NCBI GenBank assembly: GCA_900767015.1
Contig: CAAFXQ010000117.1
Coordinates: forward strand, 1-13,184
Direction: 5' to 3'
DNA from: Clostridia bacterium
GTDB taxonomy: Bacteria; Bacillota; Clostridia; Oscillospirales; Acutalibacteraceae
DNA: 13,184 nt
Shown here piece by piece: positions 13,146 to 13,184 of this stretch (positions are counted from its first letter, which is position 1; every line of letters begins with the position of its first letter). The notes below the pieces were generated by a model. The model searched no databases, was not told the origin of the DNA, and worked only from the letters and a program-made list of their open reading frames with translations. The position numbers and the translations under genes were made by a program.

Positions 13146-13184
13146 AAGGCGTTTGGCATAGCGCACAAATGATGTCGGATTGAA
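13146..13184 (+). repeat. Structured intergenic repeat, right copy (cut by window end)
   Basis: Bases 13146-13181 match the reverse complement of 130-165 at 31 of 36 positions, all differences being transitions. Arms 13151-13159 and 13172-13180 form the same 9-bp hairpin; both stem changes against the left copy keep pairing through G-U. The frame that is open in the left copy meets a TGA at 13180-13182 here. The rest of the element lies outside the window. Confidence 0.6.

Overview
The window looks like chromosomal DNA of a spore-forming, anaerobic Clostridia-type Firmicute, most likely a gut Oscillospirales/Ruminococcaceae relative. This is inferred from the spoIIA sporulation operon, a Clostridium-type pyruvate phosphate dikinase, strong AGGAGG ribosome sites, GTG and TTG starts and moderate GC. 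No rRNA, tRNA, CRISPR array, transposase or integrase was seen.

Layout. On the minus strand, bases 1-164 hold one copy of a structured repeat, followed by mannonate dehydratase (uxuA) and, upstream of it, a small lipoprotein gene. A 345-bp divergent intergenic region carries a good promoter for ppdK (2182-4815). Behind ppdK come an unrecognised small reading frame and a strong terminator. From about 5050 to 9240 the sequence alternates. An AT-rich module A (EcsC-family protein plus an 83-aa protein) is followed by a GC-richer secreted alpha/beta hydrolase, then an AT-rich module B (chloramphenicol-acetyltransferase-like enzyme plus a DUF1349 protein). Each AT-rich module ends in a copy of the same roughly 70-bp hairpin repeat (6549-6620 and 9169-9241). 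From 9432 the host-like block resumes: an unknown conserved-looking protein, folC, then spoIIAA-spoIIAB-sigF. The window ends inside a second, inverted copy of the repeat found at its left edge, preceded by its own promoter.

How the genes work together. uxuA serves hexuronate catabolism and ppdK interconverts PEP and pyruvate, fitting fermentative glycan use. folC glutamylates folates. SpoIIAA, SpoIIAB and SigF form the partner-switching module that activates the first forespore sigma factor. The hydrolase is exported. The two AT-rich modules look acquired and have no evident link to the housekeeping genes around them.

The most interesting signals are non-coding. One is the inverted pair of edge repeats, whose hairpin is kept by G-U-preserving changes on one strand only. 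The other is the twin hairpin repeat that closes both AT-rich modules and, in one copy, contains a ribosome binding site in its stem. No complete, obviously new multi-gene system is proven here. The EcsC plus 83-aa pair behind a palindrome-overlapped promoter is the best candidate for an uncharacterised functional unit.
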